Source of the DNA: Oxalobacteraceae bacterium
GTDB lineage: Bacteria; Pseudomonadota; Gammaproteobacteria; Burkholderiales; Burkholderiaceae_D
Reading direction: 5' to 3'
DNA length: 10,295 bases
NCBI GenBank assembly: GCA_027485535.1
Contig: JAIXQV010000200.1
Location: forward strand, 1 to 10,295
Shown: piece after piece, positions 1 through 5,930 of the stretch
Layout: every line of letters begins with the position of its first letter
Position numbering within the stretch: the first letter of the stretch is position 1
Notes under the pieces: generated by a model
The model's input: only the letters and a program-made list of their open reading frames with translations
Databases searched by the model: none
What the model was told of the DNA's origin: nothing
Position numbers and translations under genes: made by a program

Positions 1-33
1 GACTTCGTGTCCTTTAGCGGAAAAGGTTTTCAT
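1..33 (-). CDS. rplM: 50S ribosomal protein L13, N-terminal fragment
   Basis: Only the first 11 codons are in the window; the gene runs off the left edge. They read MKTFSAKGHEV, which matches the start of betaproteobacterial L13 (MKTFSAK.HEV). L13 is an early-assembling protein of the large ribosomal subunit, and the gene is usually followed by rpsI. The ATG is at 31-33 and is preceded on the minus strand by AAGGA six bases upstream, a good ribosome binding site. A strong promoter and a folded leader lie upstream. Identification from 11 residues would normally be weak, but the OsmC and coq7 neighbours agree with what I recall of this locus in Burkholderiales. Confidence 0.85.
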   Translation of the reverse strand, partial: MKTFSAKGHEV

Positions 34-75
34 GATGCATCCTTGATTAAGTAAACCCGTGGTGGTGGTTCCGCC

Positions 76-149
76 GGTTGGCCCCCGAGCCAAACCCGAG
101 CAGCGGACGCTCCCTTGTTGTGTATTCCCCGTCCGGGCAAATCGGGGAA
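76..149 (-). promoter_or_regulatory. Structured 5' leader of rplM (two hairpins)
   Basis: Two inverted repeats lie between the predicted start of transcription and the rplM ribosome binding site. The first has a 7-bp stem (125-131 with 143-149, CGGGGAA type) and an 11-nt loop. The second has a 5-bp stem (78-82 with 89-93, TTGGC/GCCAA) and a 6-nt loop, and can be extended by two G-C pairs past a bulged base. In E. coli the rplM leader is the site of L13 autoregulation. Whether these hairpins do the same here is inference; neither is followed by a U-tract, so they do not look like attenuators. Confidence 0.4.
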
Positions 150-155
150 CCGGAG

Positions 156-185
156 ATTATAGAGTTTTCAAGGACTTGGCGTCAA
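156..185 (-). promoter_or_regulatory. Sigma-70 promoter for rplM
   Basis: On the minus strand a -35 TTGACG (180-185) and a perfect -10 TATAAT (156-161) are separated by 18 bases. The predicted transcription start is near 149, giving an rplM leader of about 115 nt. This is the best promoter match in the window and fits a highly expressed ribosomal-protein operon. Confidence 0.8.
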
Positions 186-248
186 ACAAAAGAGCAAATC
201 CGCCCGTTGCCGTTAAACTAACCCCATTTACGCCTTTAGGAGAGTGAA

Positions 249-692
249 ATGGAATGCACCGTGCGCTGGACCGGGTTGTCCGGCATGGGCTTTGTGGCCG
301 AGACCGGCTCTGGACATGTGGTCAACATGGATGGCGCGCCCGAGGGCGGCGGACACAACCTGGCGCCACGCCCCATGGAACTGGTGCTGGCCGGCACCGG
401 TGGCTGCACCGCCTTCGATGTGGTGCTTATACTGCGTAAAAGCGGGCAGGATATTCGTGGCTGCGACGTGTCGCTCAAAGCCGAGCGCGCCGAGAAAGAC
501 CCGAAAGTATTCACCAAAGTGCATTTTCACTTCACGGTGCGCGGGCGAGAGCTAAAGACCAACTTGGTTGAGCGCGCCATCAAGCTGTCGCATGAGAAGT
601 ACTGCTCAGCGTCCATCATGCTCGAAAAAACCGCCGAGCTGACGCATTCATTCGAGATTATCGACGACCTCGCCCCATCCTCAGCGACCTAA
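249..692 (+). CDS. OsmC family protein (YhfA-like), 147 aa
   Basis: This is a small cytosolic protein of the OsmC/Ohr superfamily, whose characterised members reduce organic hydroperoxides with a pair of reactive cysteines. The two expected cysteines are present: Cys53 in the segment RPMELVLAGTGGCTAFD (41-57) and Cys119 in EKYCSASIML. Their separation of 66 residues equals that in E. coli OsmC. The shorter, YhfA-like length and the MELVLAG.GGC pattern point to the YhfA subgroup, whose substrate is not settled. The start ATG is supported by AGGAG at 238-242, six bases upstream. The gene is divergent from rplM and convergent with coq7. No clear promoter of its own was found in 186-237. Family membership is secure; peroxidase activity is inference. 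Confidence 0.9.
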   Translation: MECTVRWTGLSGMGFVAETGSGHVVNMDGAPEGGGHNLAPRPMELVLAGTGGCTAFDVVLILRKSGQDIRGCDVSLKAERAEKDPKVFTKVHFHFTVRGRELKTNLVERAIKLSHEKYCSASIMLEKTAELTHSFEIIDDLAPSSAT

Positions 693-704
693 GTTGAGTC
701 GCTG

Positions 705-734
705 ACAGGAGCCGTGTCGCCGAGCGGCTCCTGT
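705..734. terminator. Hairpin between convergent osmC-like gene and coq7
   Basis: A perfect 10-bp inverted repeat (705-714 with 725-734, ACAGGAGCCG/CGGCTCCTGT) with a 10-nt loop sits 12 bases after the OsmC stop and 9 bases beyond the coq7 stop. Its position suits a bidirectional transcription end for the two converging genes. No T-tract follows on either strand, so it is not a canonical intrinsic terminator; it may act with Rho or protect 3' ends. Confidence 0.5.
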
Positions 735-743
735 GAGAGAGGG

Positions 744-1382
744 TTAGATGCGGTAAGCGGCGGTGGTCATGACCTTGGCCATGGCCTGCATGATCTGCTT
801 CACCGGAAGCGGCAACTCTGCCGCGCCCAGTTGAGCTGCTGCCGCAGCATGTGCCACCTCGTCATCCCGCATCTGCGTCACGATGGCGCGGGAGCGCAGA
901 TCGTTGGGTGGCAACTCGTCCAGATGACGGTCAAGGTGCGCTTCTACCTGACGCTCCGTCTCCACCACAAAACCCAAGCTGATCGGGTCGCCGAGTTTTG
1001 CCGCGACCGCGCCTAGCGCAAACGACCCTGCGTACCAGAGCGGGTTCAGCAGGCTGGTGCGCGAGCCCAATTCCTGCAGCCGGTCGGCGGTCCAGGCCAG
1101 ATGATCGACTTCTTCTTCACCCGCCCTTTGAAACTGCTCGCGGGTGAGCGGGGTTTTGGCAAACGCGGACTGCGCTGCGTACAACGCCTGCGCGCACACC
1201 TCACCCACATGATTCACCCGCATGAGCCCGGCGCTGTGGGTTTTTTCTTGCTCGGTTAGCCCGGGCTCGGCAACGCCCAAGGCGGGGTTGGGCCGCGATG
1301 CAGTAGCCACGCTGCTCATGGTTCGGAGGGTTCGATCAAAGGCGCTGATGGCCGAGTCGAGCGAAATCAAAAAGTTGCTCAA
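744..1382 (-). CDS. coq7: 3-demethoxyubiquinol 3-hydroxylase (Coq7), 212 aa
   Basis: Coq7 is a membrane-associated diiron monooxygenase that makes the penultimate intermediate of ubiquinone synthesis by hydroxylating demethoxyubiquinol. All six expected iron ligands are visible with family spacing: Glu61 (NHVGEVCAQ), Glu91 and His94 (EEEVDHLAW), Glu143 (VETERQVEAH), and Glu175 and His178 (DDEVAHAAA). The protein is a single ferritin-like bundle of normal bacterial length. The longest frame starts at a TTG (1380-1382) with AGAG seven bases upstream. A second TTG at 1368-1370 (residue 5) gives an N-terminus closer in length to the Burkholderia proteins I recall, and no ATG lies in between. The first in-frame ATG (residue 22) would cut off the conserved AFDRTLR segment. 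Function is confident; the exact start is not. Confidence 0.93.
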   Translation of the reverse strand: MSNFLISLDSAISAFDRTLRTMSSVATASRPNPALGVAEPGLTEQEKTHSAGLMRVNHVGEVCAQALYAAQSAFAKTPLTREQFQRAGEEEVDHLAWTADRLQELGSRTSLLNPLWYAGSFALGAVAAKLGDPISLGFVVETERQVEAHLDRHLDELPPNDLRSRAIVTQMRDDEVAHAAAAAQLGAAELPLPVKQIMQAMAKVMTTAAYRI

Positions 1383-1435
1383 TTTTTATCTCTACGTGGA
1401 AATGTGTTGTTGGAAAGCGACAAAAAGTTAGCGAA

Positions 1436-1506
1436 TTGACCAAGAAATAAAGATTAACTTTGCCGCAACCATCAAGATTTGCTTCAATGCAAGATGACTC
1501 TAGATC
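1436..1506 (+). promoter_or_regulatory. Likely promoter region of the porin (weak elements)
   Basis: The 223-nt gap between the coq7 start and the porin start must hold promoters for both genes. On the plus strand TTGACC (1436-1441) opens an A/T-rich stretch, but no good -10 lies 16-18 bases downstream. A second possible pair is TTGCTT (1479-1484) with TAGATC (1501-1506), spacer 16. Neither is convincing alone. For coq7 on the minus strand only a poor TTGATG/TTTATT pair is seen. No operator was recognised. Confidence 0.25.
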
Positions 1507-1605
1507 CCCTTGGTCTCGGAGCGTCGTTTTCGAGTAAGTGGTCGTTCAAAGCGGCCGAATACCGGCAACGAAATCTTAGCATCACAACATTTTGGAGATT
1601 ACGAA

Positions 1606-2625
1606 ATGAAAAAAACTCAAATGGCTCTGGCCGCTGTGGCACTGGTAGCGTCGAGCGCCGCTCTGGCAGAAGTATCCGTTTCTGGTAGCTACGATATCGG
1701 CGTTGGCAGCTTCAACTCCGCTGGCGCTCCTGGCACCAACAAAATCGGCGTACAAGAAGGCGCTGTAAACGGCGGTTCGTACTTCACACTGGCTGGCTCA
1801 GATGACCTCGGCGGCATGAAGGCATCGTTCACTTTGCAAACTGGTTTCGATGCAGCAAGCGGCACGATGAGCAACGGCGGTAACATTCCTAGCTCCGGTA
1901 CCCAGAGCGTATTCAACCGTCAAGCAAACGTCGCACTGAGCGGCGGCTTCGGTAAGATCACCCTCGGTAACCAGCTGAACACCTACATCGCTGGCGCAGC
2001 AGGTACCGTTCTGCCAGGCTCCATCTTTGGCGCATTTGATGTTTCAGCGATCGCAGCGCAAGACGCAGCTGGTGGCGGTGGTAACTCGGGCGGCTTCTTC
2101 ACCCGTAATGCTATTACCTACTCGACTCCTGACCTCGGCGGTGCAAGCCTGAGCGTTCAGAAGCAAGTTCAGGGTAACGATCCTGCCAGCTACGACGGCA
2201 CAGCGGCATCGGGCTCGATCAGCCTGGGCGATGTCAAGGCATCGGCTGGCTATCTCGATCGCACCGACCGCAAATCGTGGACAATTGGCGCATCCGCACC
2301 GATCGGTCCTCTGACTGCAAACCTGCGCTACACCGAGAGCGACCCAACTGGCGCAGTCAAGGCTAGCACGCAAGTCCGTGGTGGTGTTTCGTATGCACTG
2401 ACCAGCGAAACTACGCTGACTCTGCAACACGCTACTAACAGCGGCTCGCTCAAGGGTGACCTGACCAGCATCGGTGCAGTTTACTCGCTGTCGAAAGCAA
2501 CCAGCCTGTACGCACACTACAGCGGCGCTAGCGCCGGCTGGAACGTGTCTGCATACGGCGCAGGTGCAGCTTCGGCAAGCAAAGGCGGTAGCTCGGTAGC
2601 AGTCGGTGTTCTCACCAACTTCTAA
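1606..2625 (+). CDS. Gram-negative porin, 339 aa precursor
   Basis: This is an outer-membrane beta-barrel porin that would form general diffusion channels as a trimer. The first 21 residues are a clear signal peptide (MKKTQ, a hydrophobic AALAAVALVA-type core, then AALA before Glu22). The mature part begins EVSVSGSYDIG, the typical first strand, shows alternating strands rich in Gly, Ser and Tyr throughout, and ends in GVLTNF. The terminal Phe is the signal recognised by the Bam complex. The frame is open upstream to 1510, but I choose the ATG at 1606 because it begins the signal peptide and has GGAG at 1594-1597, eight bases upstream. At about 318 mature residues it is somewhat shorter than many Burkholderiales porins. 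It is a single-gene unit closed by a strong terminator. Substrate preference cannot be read from the sequence. Confidence 0.93.
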   Translation: MKKTQMALAAVALVASSAALAEVSVSGSYDIGVGSFNSAGAPGTNKIGVQEGAVNGGSYFTLAGSDDLGGMKASFTLQTGFDAASGTMSNGGNIPSSGTQSVFNRQANVALSGGFGKITLGNQLNTYIAGAAGTVLPGSIFGAFDVSAIAAQDAAGGGGNSGGFFTRNAITYSTPDLGGASLSVQKQVQGNDPASYDGTAASGSISLGDVKASAGYLDRTDRKSWTIGASAPIGPLTANLRYTESDPTGAVKASTQVRGGVSYALTSETTLTLQHATNSGSLKGDLTSIGAVYSLSKATSLYAHYSGASAGWNVSAYGAGAASASKGGSSVAVGVLTNF

Positions 2626-2645
2626 TCAGCAACCCCTGCTGTTTG

Positions 2646-2672
2646 AAAGCCACCCTTCGGGGTGGCTTTTTT
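2646..2672 (+). terminator. Rho-independent terminator of the porin gene
   Basis: A perfect 10-bp stem (2646-2655 with 2660-2669) closes on a TTCG tetraloop, and the run of six T at 2667-2672 completes it. It begins 20 bases after the porin stop. Read in reverse it has a CGAA loop and only three T, so it may also partly stop minus-strand transcripts coming through from the YejM-like gene. Confidence 0.95.
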
Positions 2673-2694
2673 CTTACAGTTGTCTTGGTAAACT
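2666..2694 (+). promoter_or_regulatory. Possible extended -10 promoter for the 2732 gene
   Basis: TGGTAAACT (2686-2694) fits an extended -10 element (TGn followed by TAAACT). The -35 position at 2666-2671 is only CTTTTT. It lies directly after the porin terminator and about 38 bases before the proposed GTG start, where a promoter for the next gene would be expected. Weak support. Confidence 0.25.
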
Positions 2695-2731
2695 CGCCCG
2701 CTCGCGGCGCCCTGCCTTATTCGCCACTATC

Positions 2732-3274
2732 GTGTCTTACGCTATCGCTCAACACAAGCTCCCTCACGCGCTGAAACGCCTCGTCGCGCTCAGCCTGCTG
2801 ATTATCGGTTCCTGCTCGCATGCGCAATCGACAGAGCCAAGCTTGGCCAATAACAGCGCGCGCTGGTACCTCACCGTATCCCCCTACACCAAGCACTATT
2901 ACCCCAAGCCGATTCATAGTCATGTCTGGCTCGTCGGGATCGAACGCCATGACACCGATAACAGTTTCATGGGCGCTGCTTTCTTCAATAACTCGTTTGG
3001 CCAAAACAGTGTCTACCTATACCCATGGGGACAGAGCTATCCCAACTTCTGGGGTTATGAAAAGCTGACAGCCAAATGGTCCGCTGGATTGATCTATGGC
3101 TATGTCGAGCCATGGGAGCACAAGGTACCGCTCAACCACAATGGCTTCTCCCCAGGCTTTGTTCCAGCGCTGAGCTGGAAACTGGGTCGCGGTTATGAGG
3201 CTCAGGTCAGCTTCCCCGGAGGCGCTGGCTTGATGTTCCACTTGCAGGTGCCGCTTAGTGCGGCCGGCAACTAG
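2732..3274 (+). CDS. Uncharacterised exported protein, candidate small outer-membrane barrel (PagP-like?), 180 aa
   Basis: I cannot assign a proven function. From the GTG at 2732 the protein has a basic N-region (HALKR, 12-16), a hydrophobic core (LVALSLLIIGS) and a signal-peptidase site after SHA (residue 31). ISGC-like lipidation is also conceivable, since Cys28 follows IGS. The mature 149 residues are rich in Trp, Tyr, Phe, Gly and Asn with alternating strand-like stretches: WYLTVSPYTKHYYP, HVWLVGIER, FMGAAFFNNSFGQNSVYLYP, KWSAGLIYGYV and GLMFHLQVPL. The order and the AFFNNSFGQN segment recall PagP, the outer-membrane palmitoyltransferase (AMAFKDSHNK at its Asp-Ser site), with Asn in place of Asp; this is a loose by-eye comparison. 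I recall similar unnamed proteins in Burkholderiales. The frame extends upstream to 2606, across the porin end and its terminator, which I reject as coding. No strong ribosome binding site precedes the GTG, so the start is uncertain. Confidence 0.7.
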   Translation: MSYAIAQHKLPHALKRLVALSLLIIGSCSHAQSTEPSLANNSARWYLTVSPYTKHYYPKPIHSHVWLVGIERHDTDNSFMGAAFFNNSFGQNSVYLYPWGQSYPNFWGYEKLTAKWSAGLIYGYVEPWEHKVPLNHNGFSPGFVPALSWKLGRGYEAQVSFPGGAGLMFHLQVPLSAAGN

Positions 3275-5079
3275 TGCCTGAGAAACCTCGCCTCTTCTTC
3301 CCGCAGTAATTGCATGGTTTGAGATGGTGGTCGATCGACGGATTGATTCATGTCGTTCCAGCGATAACGCCGGCCCGCTGTGCGCTCCAGTACTTTGCCA
3401 TCGACCAGATAGGCGCCACCCATATAAGAGGCGATGACTGTTCCACGCGCTTCTGGTAGCTTGAACAGGTGCTGCCCATTGCTGTAATCAGCAGTGTCAG
3501 AGGTGCAACCGAGTGCCGATTGCATCAGGGTTGGCACCAGGTCTTGGTGCAGCGACATTTTTTGCTCGACGCGCGCTGAGTTAACGCCGGGCGCGCGCAC
3601 GATCATTGGTGTGTGCGTTTGCCAGCGCGTGAAGTTGCTGCCATGTCCCCAATAGCCCAGACCGTTCTCATTGAACTCTTCTGCATGATCGCCGGTAATG
3701 ATGACCCAGGTATTGTTGAGTTTGCCGTTGCGGTCAGCTGCGTCGAGCAGCTTGCCCACCAGTGAATCAAGGTAGTAAAGACTGTTGTGATAATCGTTCT
3801 TGTAGGGGCGATTATCCGTCTGTCGATCAACTGCATAGCCACCCTCGACCACCGGCAATGGTTTGAAACGCGCGTATTCGGGTGGGTAGCTGTAAGGCGA
3901 ATGGGAAGAGGTCAGAAAAACAAAATCGAAACGCTTCTCTTGCGGCGCGGCAGGTAGTGTGGCGATGTATCGATCTACCAATGCCGCATCGGGCAAAGCA
4001 TCGTAAAAGTCTTGTGCCGCGATGTTCGGAAAGAACATGCGCTTCAATGAGAACCCATCAAGACTGGTCGAGGTGAATGCCCGCGTACGGTAGCCCTGCG
4101 CATTGAGCGTTTGCGTAAATAGGCTCGGGAAACTATCCGGTGCCGAGCGGGTGAGTTCAAAGTAGTTGGGATGCAGCCCGTACATCAAACCAAACAGCCC
4201 CGGCACAGTCACCGCACCGCTGGAAACATGTTGCGTAAAACGCGTTGCCTTATCGGCAAAGCGCGCAATATTGGGTGTGATCTCCGGCGTCATGGCATCG
4301 GCTTGCCAACTCTCTAGCACGATCATTAGGATCGATGGTGCATCGGCAGCAGGCGAGCATTGCGGTTGCGCGCGTGGGTATTGAACGATGCCGCCGCCCT
4401 CCATCGGAGCATTTTCTGCTTTGCCGTAGGCCGCCGGGAATACGGATGGCCACCAGGCGCTCACACGCGGCGCGCTATCGTAGGCCTCTACCGGATAGTA
4501 GATAGGCAGGAAGGGGCGGTAAAGCGTGATCTCGTCACGCAGATAGTGGCTCGCCCAGATGTGAATCACCGAATTCATCACGAGGGTCAGCGGCATCAAC
4601 AGTAAGCCCGCTGCAAACCATGGCCAATGATGACGACGACCACTCCGGCTGCTGACGAACAGCCACACCACCAAAACGAGTAGCACTGCTGCCAATAATG
4701 CAAATAGCAGCAGTACGAACAGCGGGATGCCCATGCCATGAAAGTCACGCAGGAACATCTCGACCAACAGGATGTCGAGGTGAAAGCGATATAAATTAAA
4801 CACCGCGATATCAATCGCAAGATAAACCAGCCAAGCCCAACCGAGCAGTGGCCAGAGCCACTGGGTGGCTCGGAATATGGACAGTGGCAACAGCGCCAAG
4901 GCAACTAACAGCAGCAGCGTGCCGTAGTAGCCGATCACACTCCACTGATACACCGCAGGCAGCGTGGTTTGTGCCGTCGGCGCGTCTTTCAGGAACAGGC
5001 CCACCGCTGCAGCGGTCAACAGGCAGAGGTAGAACGTCAGCTTGAAATGGCTACCGATGCGCTTGGGCCAGTGTTTCAT
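3271..5079 (-). CDS. DUF3413/sulfatase-domain inner-membrane protein, YejM/PbgA-like, 602 aa
   Basis: The protein has five predicted membrane segments (about 14-30, 46-69, 74-96, 117-142 and 152-172), a linker, and a periplasmic alkaline-phosphatase/sulfatase-fold domain from about 248 to 550. This layout, the length, the segment IWASHYLRDEITLYRPFLPIYYP-like (174-196) and the tail LREEEARFLRH match E. coli YejM (PbgA/LapC, 586 aa). YejM senses lipopolysaccharide and restrains LpxC turnover through LapB. Unlike the E. coli protein as I remember it, this one keeps a full LtaS-type catalytic set: Glu256 (VLESWQ), Thr291 (GAVTVPG), Asp464-His465 (TGDHAEEF) and His479 (WGHGSN). It could therefore be an active phospho- or phosphoglycerol/phosphoethanolamine transferase or hydrolase. 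The ATG at 5077-5079 begins a basic MKHWPKR stretch; no good ribosome binding site is seen. The stop overlaps the stop of the convergent gene. Confidence 0.85.
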   Translation of the reverse strand: MKHWPKRIGSHFKLTFYLCLLTAAAVGLFLKDAPTAQTTLPAVYQWSVIGYYGTLLLLVALALLPLSIFRATQWLWPLLGWAWLVYLAIDIAVFNLYRFHLDILLVEMFLRDFHGMGIPLFVLLLFALLAAVLLVLVVWLFVSSRSGRRHHWPWFAAGLLLMPLTLVMNSVIHIWASHYLRDEITLYRPFLPIYYPVEAYDSAPRVSAWWPSVFPAAYGKAENAPMEGGGIVQYPRAQPQCSPAADAPSILMIVLESWQADAMTPEITPNIARFADKATRFTQHVSSGAVTVPGLFGLMYGLHPNYFELTRSAPDSFPSLFTQTLNAQGYRTRAFTSTSLDGFSLKRMFFPNIAAQDFYDALPDAALVDRYIATLPAAPQEKRFDFVFLTSSHSPYSYPPEYARFKPLPVVEGGYAVDRQTDNRPYKNDYHNSLYYLDSLVGKLLDAADRNGKLNNTWVIITGDHAEEFNENGLGYWGHGSNFTRWQTHTPMIVRAPGVNSARVEQKMSLHQDLVPTLMQSALGCTSDTADYSNGQHLFKLPEARGTVIASYMGGAYLVDGKVLERTAGRRYRWNDMNQSVDRPPSQTMQLLREEEARFLRH

Positions 5080-5239
5080 GAGGTGTGGTTGTAAGCCTCG
5101 CGGGTGAAAGCCTAGCGTGCGCGTCTAGCGGTGCTGGTGGGAAAGCTGCAAACAGAAACTAACCCCGACGAGCGGCGCGAGGTGATGTCGGAGGTGATGT
5201 GCCCGCCGTAGCGGGCGCCATACCGTGAGGTTTTTAATG
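5080..5239 (-). other. 160-nt spacer between bactofilin and YejM-like gene
   Basis: No gene is supported here. On the minus strand it holds a 6-bp GC hairpin (5201-5206 with 5211-5216, loop of four), 23 bases after the bactofilin stop, with no T-tract. Next to it is a two-copy 12-base tandem repeat (GAGGTGATGT at 5179-5188 and 5191-5200). I found no convincing promoter, so the YejM-like gene may be read from the bactofilin promoter or from one I cannot recognise. Confidence 0.4.
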
Positions 5240-5818
5240 TCAGTTTTTGGGTTTGTTGTTGGCTGATACGGGTGCCGCAGCAGGCGCTCCAGCGGGTGCC
5301 TCGGCTGGCTGGACATTGGCGAGGACATCGGCCAGCACATTTTCGATCGCTGGTGCAGCGGCTTGCACGGTCGCTGGTGCACCAGTTTGCACGGTCGCGG
5401 GGGCCGGTTCAGGTACTGGGGCAGGCGCGGGTTCTGGTGCAATCGCGGGTTGCGGCGCTATGGCACGCGCGGGCACTGCCGGCATTTCGCGTCCCACTTT
5501 GTAGATGCCACCTTGTAGCGAGCCCCCCTTTTTGATTTCTAGCTCTTGGTAGGTAATGGAGCCAGCGACCAGGCCAGTTGCCTCGACCACCAAGGTACGG
5601 TTGGCGACGGTAGTATCCGTCAGCGTGCCAGCCACTCGCACATGATTGGCGGTGGTCTGCCCATCCATCGAGCCATTTTGCTGAATGAACACCGAATCGG
5701 CGCTTAGCTCGCCTTCCAGCTTGCCATCGACGCTGGCGACGCCGGGAACGCGCATGGTGCCCTTCATGTAAACACCTTCGCCTACCAACAGTGAGCCAGC
5801 CGCATGAATCTCTGCCAT
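5240..5818 (-). CDS. Bactofilin (polymer-forming cytoskeletal protein), 192 aa
   Basis: Bactofilins self-assemble without nucleotide into filaments that act as cytoplasmic scaffolds for cell-wall enzymes, shape and polarity factors. Residues about 12-106 carry the signature right-handed beta-helix pattern of short hydrophobic turns separated by Gly/Asp (VDGKLEGELSADSVFIQQNGSMDG, then VRVAGTLTDTTVANRTLVVE, then ITYQELEIKKGGSLQG, overlapping windows of one domain). The tail from about 112 on is rich in Ala and Pro and includes an 8-residue repeat (APATVQTG, APATVQAA) and a possible short helix (IENVLADVLANVQ). No transmembrane segment is seen. The ATG has AGAGA about six bases upstream. It is divergent from the kinase-like gene and upstream of the YejM-like gene on the same strand. 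Family assignment is strong; the cellular role of this copy is unknown. Confidence 0.9.
   Translation of the reverse strand: MAEIHAAGSLLVGEGVYMKGTMRVPGVASVDGKLEGELSADSVFIQQNGSMDGQTTANHVRVAGTLTDTTVANRTLVVEATGLVAGSITYQELEIKKGGSLQGGIYKVGREMPAVPARAIAPQPAIAPEPAPAPVPEPAPATVQTGAPATVQAAAPAIENVLADVLANVQPAEAPAGAPAAAPVSANNKPKN
5363..5398. repeat. 24-bp direct repeat in the bactofilin tail
   Basis: TTGCACGGTCGC occurs at 5363-5374 and again at 5387-5398, a period of 24 bases. It encodes the two APATVQ repeat units of the Pro/Ala-rich bactofilin tail. In-frame gain or loss of units would change tail length only. Confidence 0.7.
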
Positions 5819-5861
5819 ATTGTTCTCTTTCGACGAGTTTCAGAAGAAAACAGCTTGCCGC

Positions 5862-5909
5862 ATCATACAATTTTTTTCTCACTTTAAAAACAAACCCGAC
5901 AACTTTAAT
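5862..5909. promoter_or_regulatory. Divergent A/T-rich promoter region, bactofilin and kinase-like gene
   Basis: The 112-nt gap is markedly A/T-rich compared with its surroundings. For the bactofilin (minus strand) there is a TATGAT -10 (5862-5867), leaving a leader of about 36 nt, but no clear -35. For the kinase-like gene (plus strand) TTTAAT at 5904-5909 is a plausible -10, with TTTAAA (5883-5888) 15 bases upstream as a poor -35. The two core elements lie about 40 bases apart, so the promoters may influence each other. Confidence 0.4.
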
Positions 5910-5930
5910 AATCATTTGCAAACAGTCGAT

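Noticed and set aside
2044..2517. 157-residue minus-strand frame inside the porin
   Set aside because: Antisense shadow: Cys- and Arg-rich with no domain pattern, opposite an obvious porin.
2606..2731. Upstream extension of the exported-protein frame into the porin
   Set aside because: It would run through the last porin codons and the strong terminator, and has no signal-peptide logic; the GTG at 2732 gives a sensible N-terminus.
2808..2825. Lipobox (IGSC) making the exported protein a lipoprotein
   Set aside because: The residues before Cys28 are a poor lipobox, and an SHA signal-peptidase site lies just after; kept only as an alternative.
5820..5930. N-terminal extension of the kinase-like gene from a TTG
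   Set aside because: It covers the A/T-rich divergent promoter region; P-loop kinases normally begin near the Walker strand, which starts right after the ATG at 5931.
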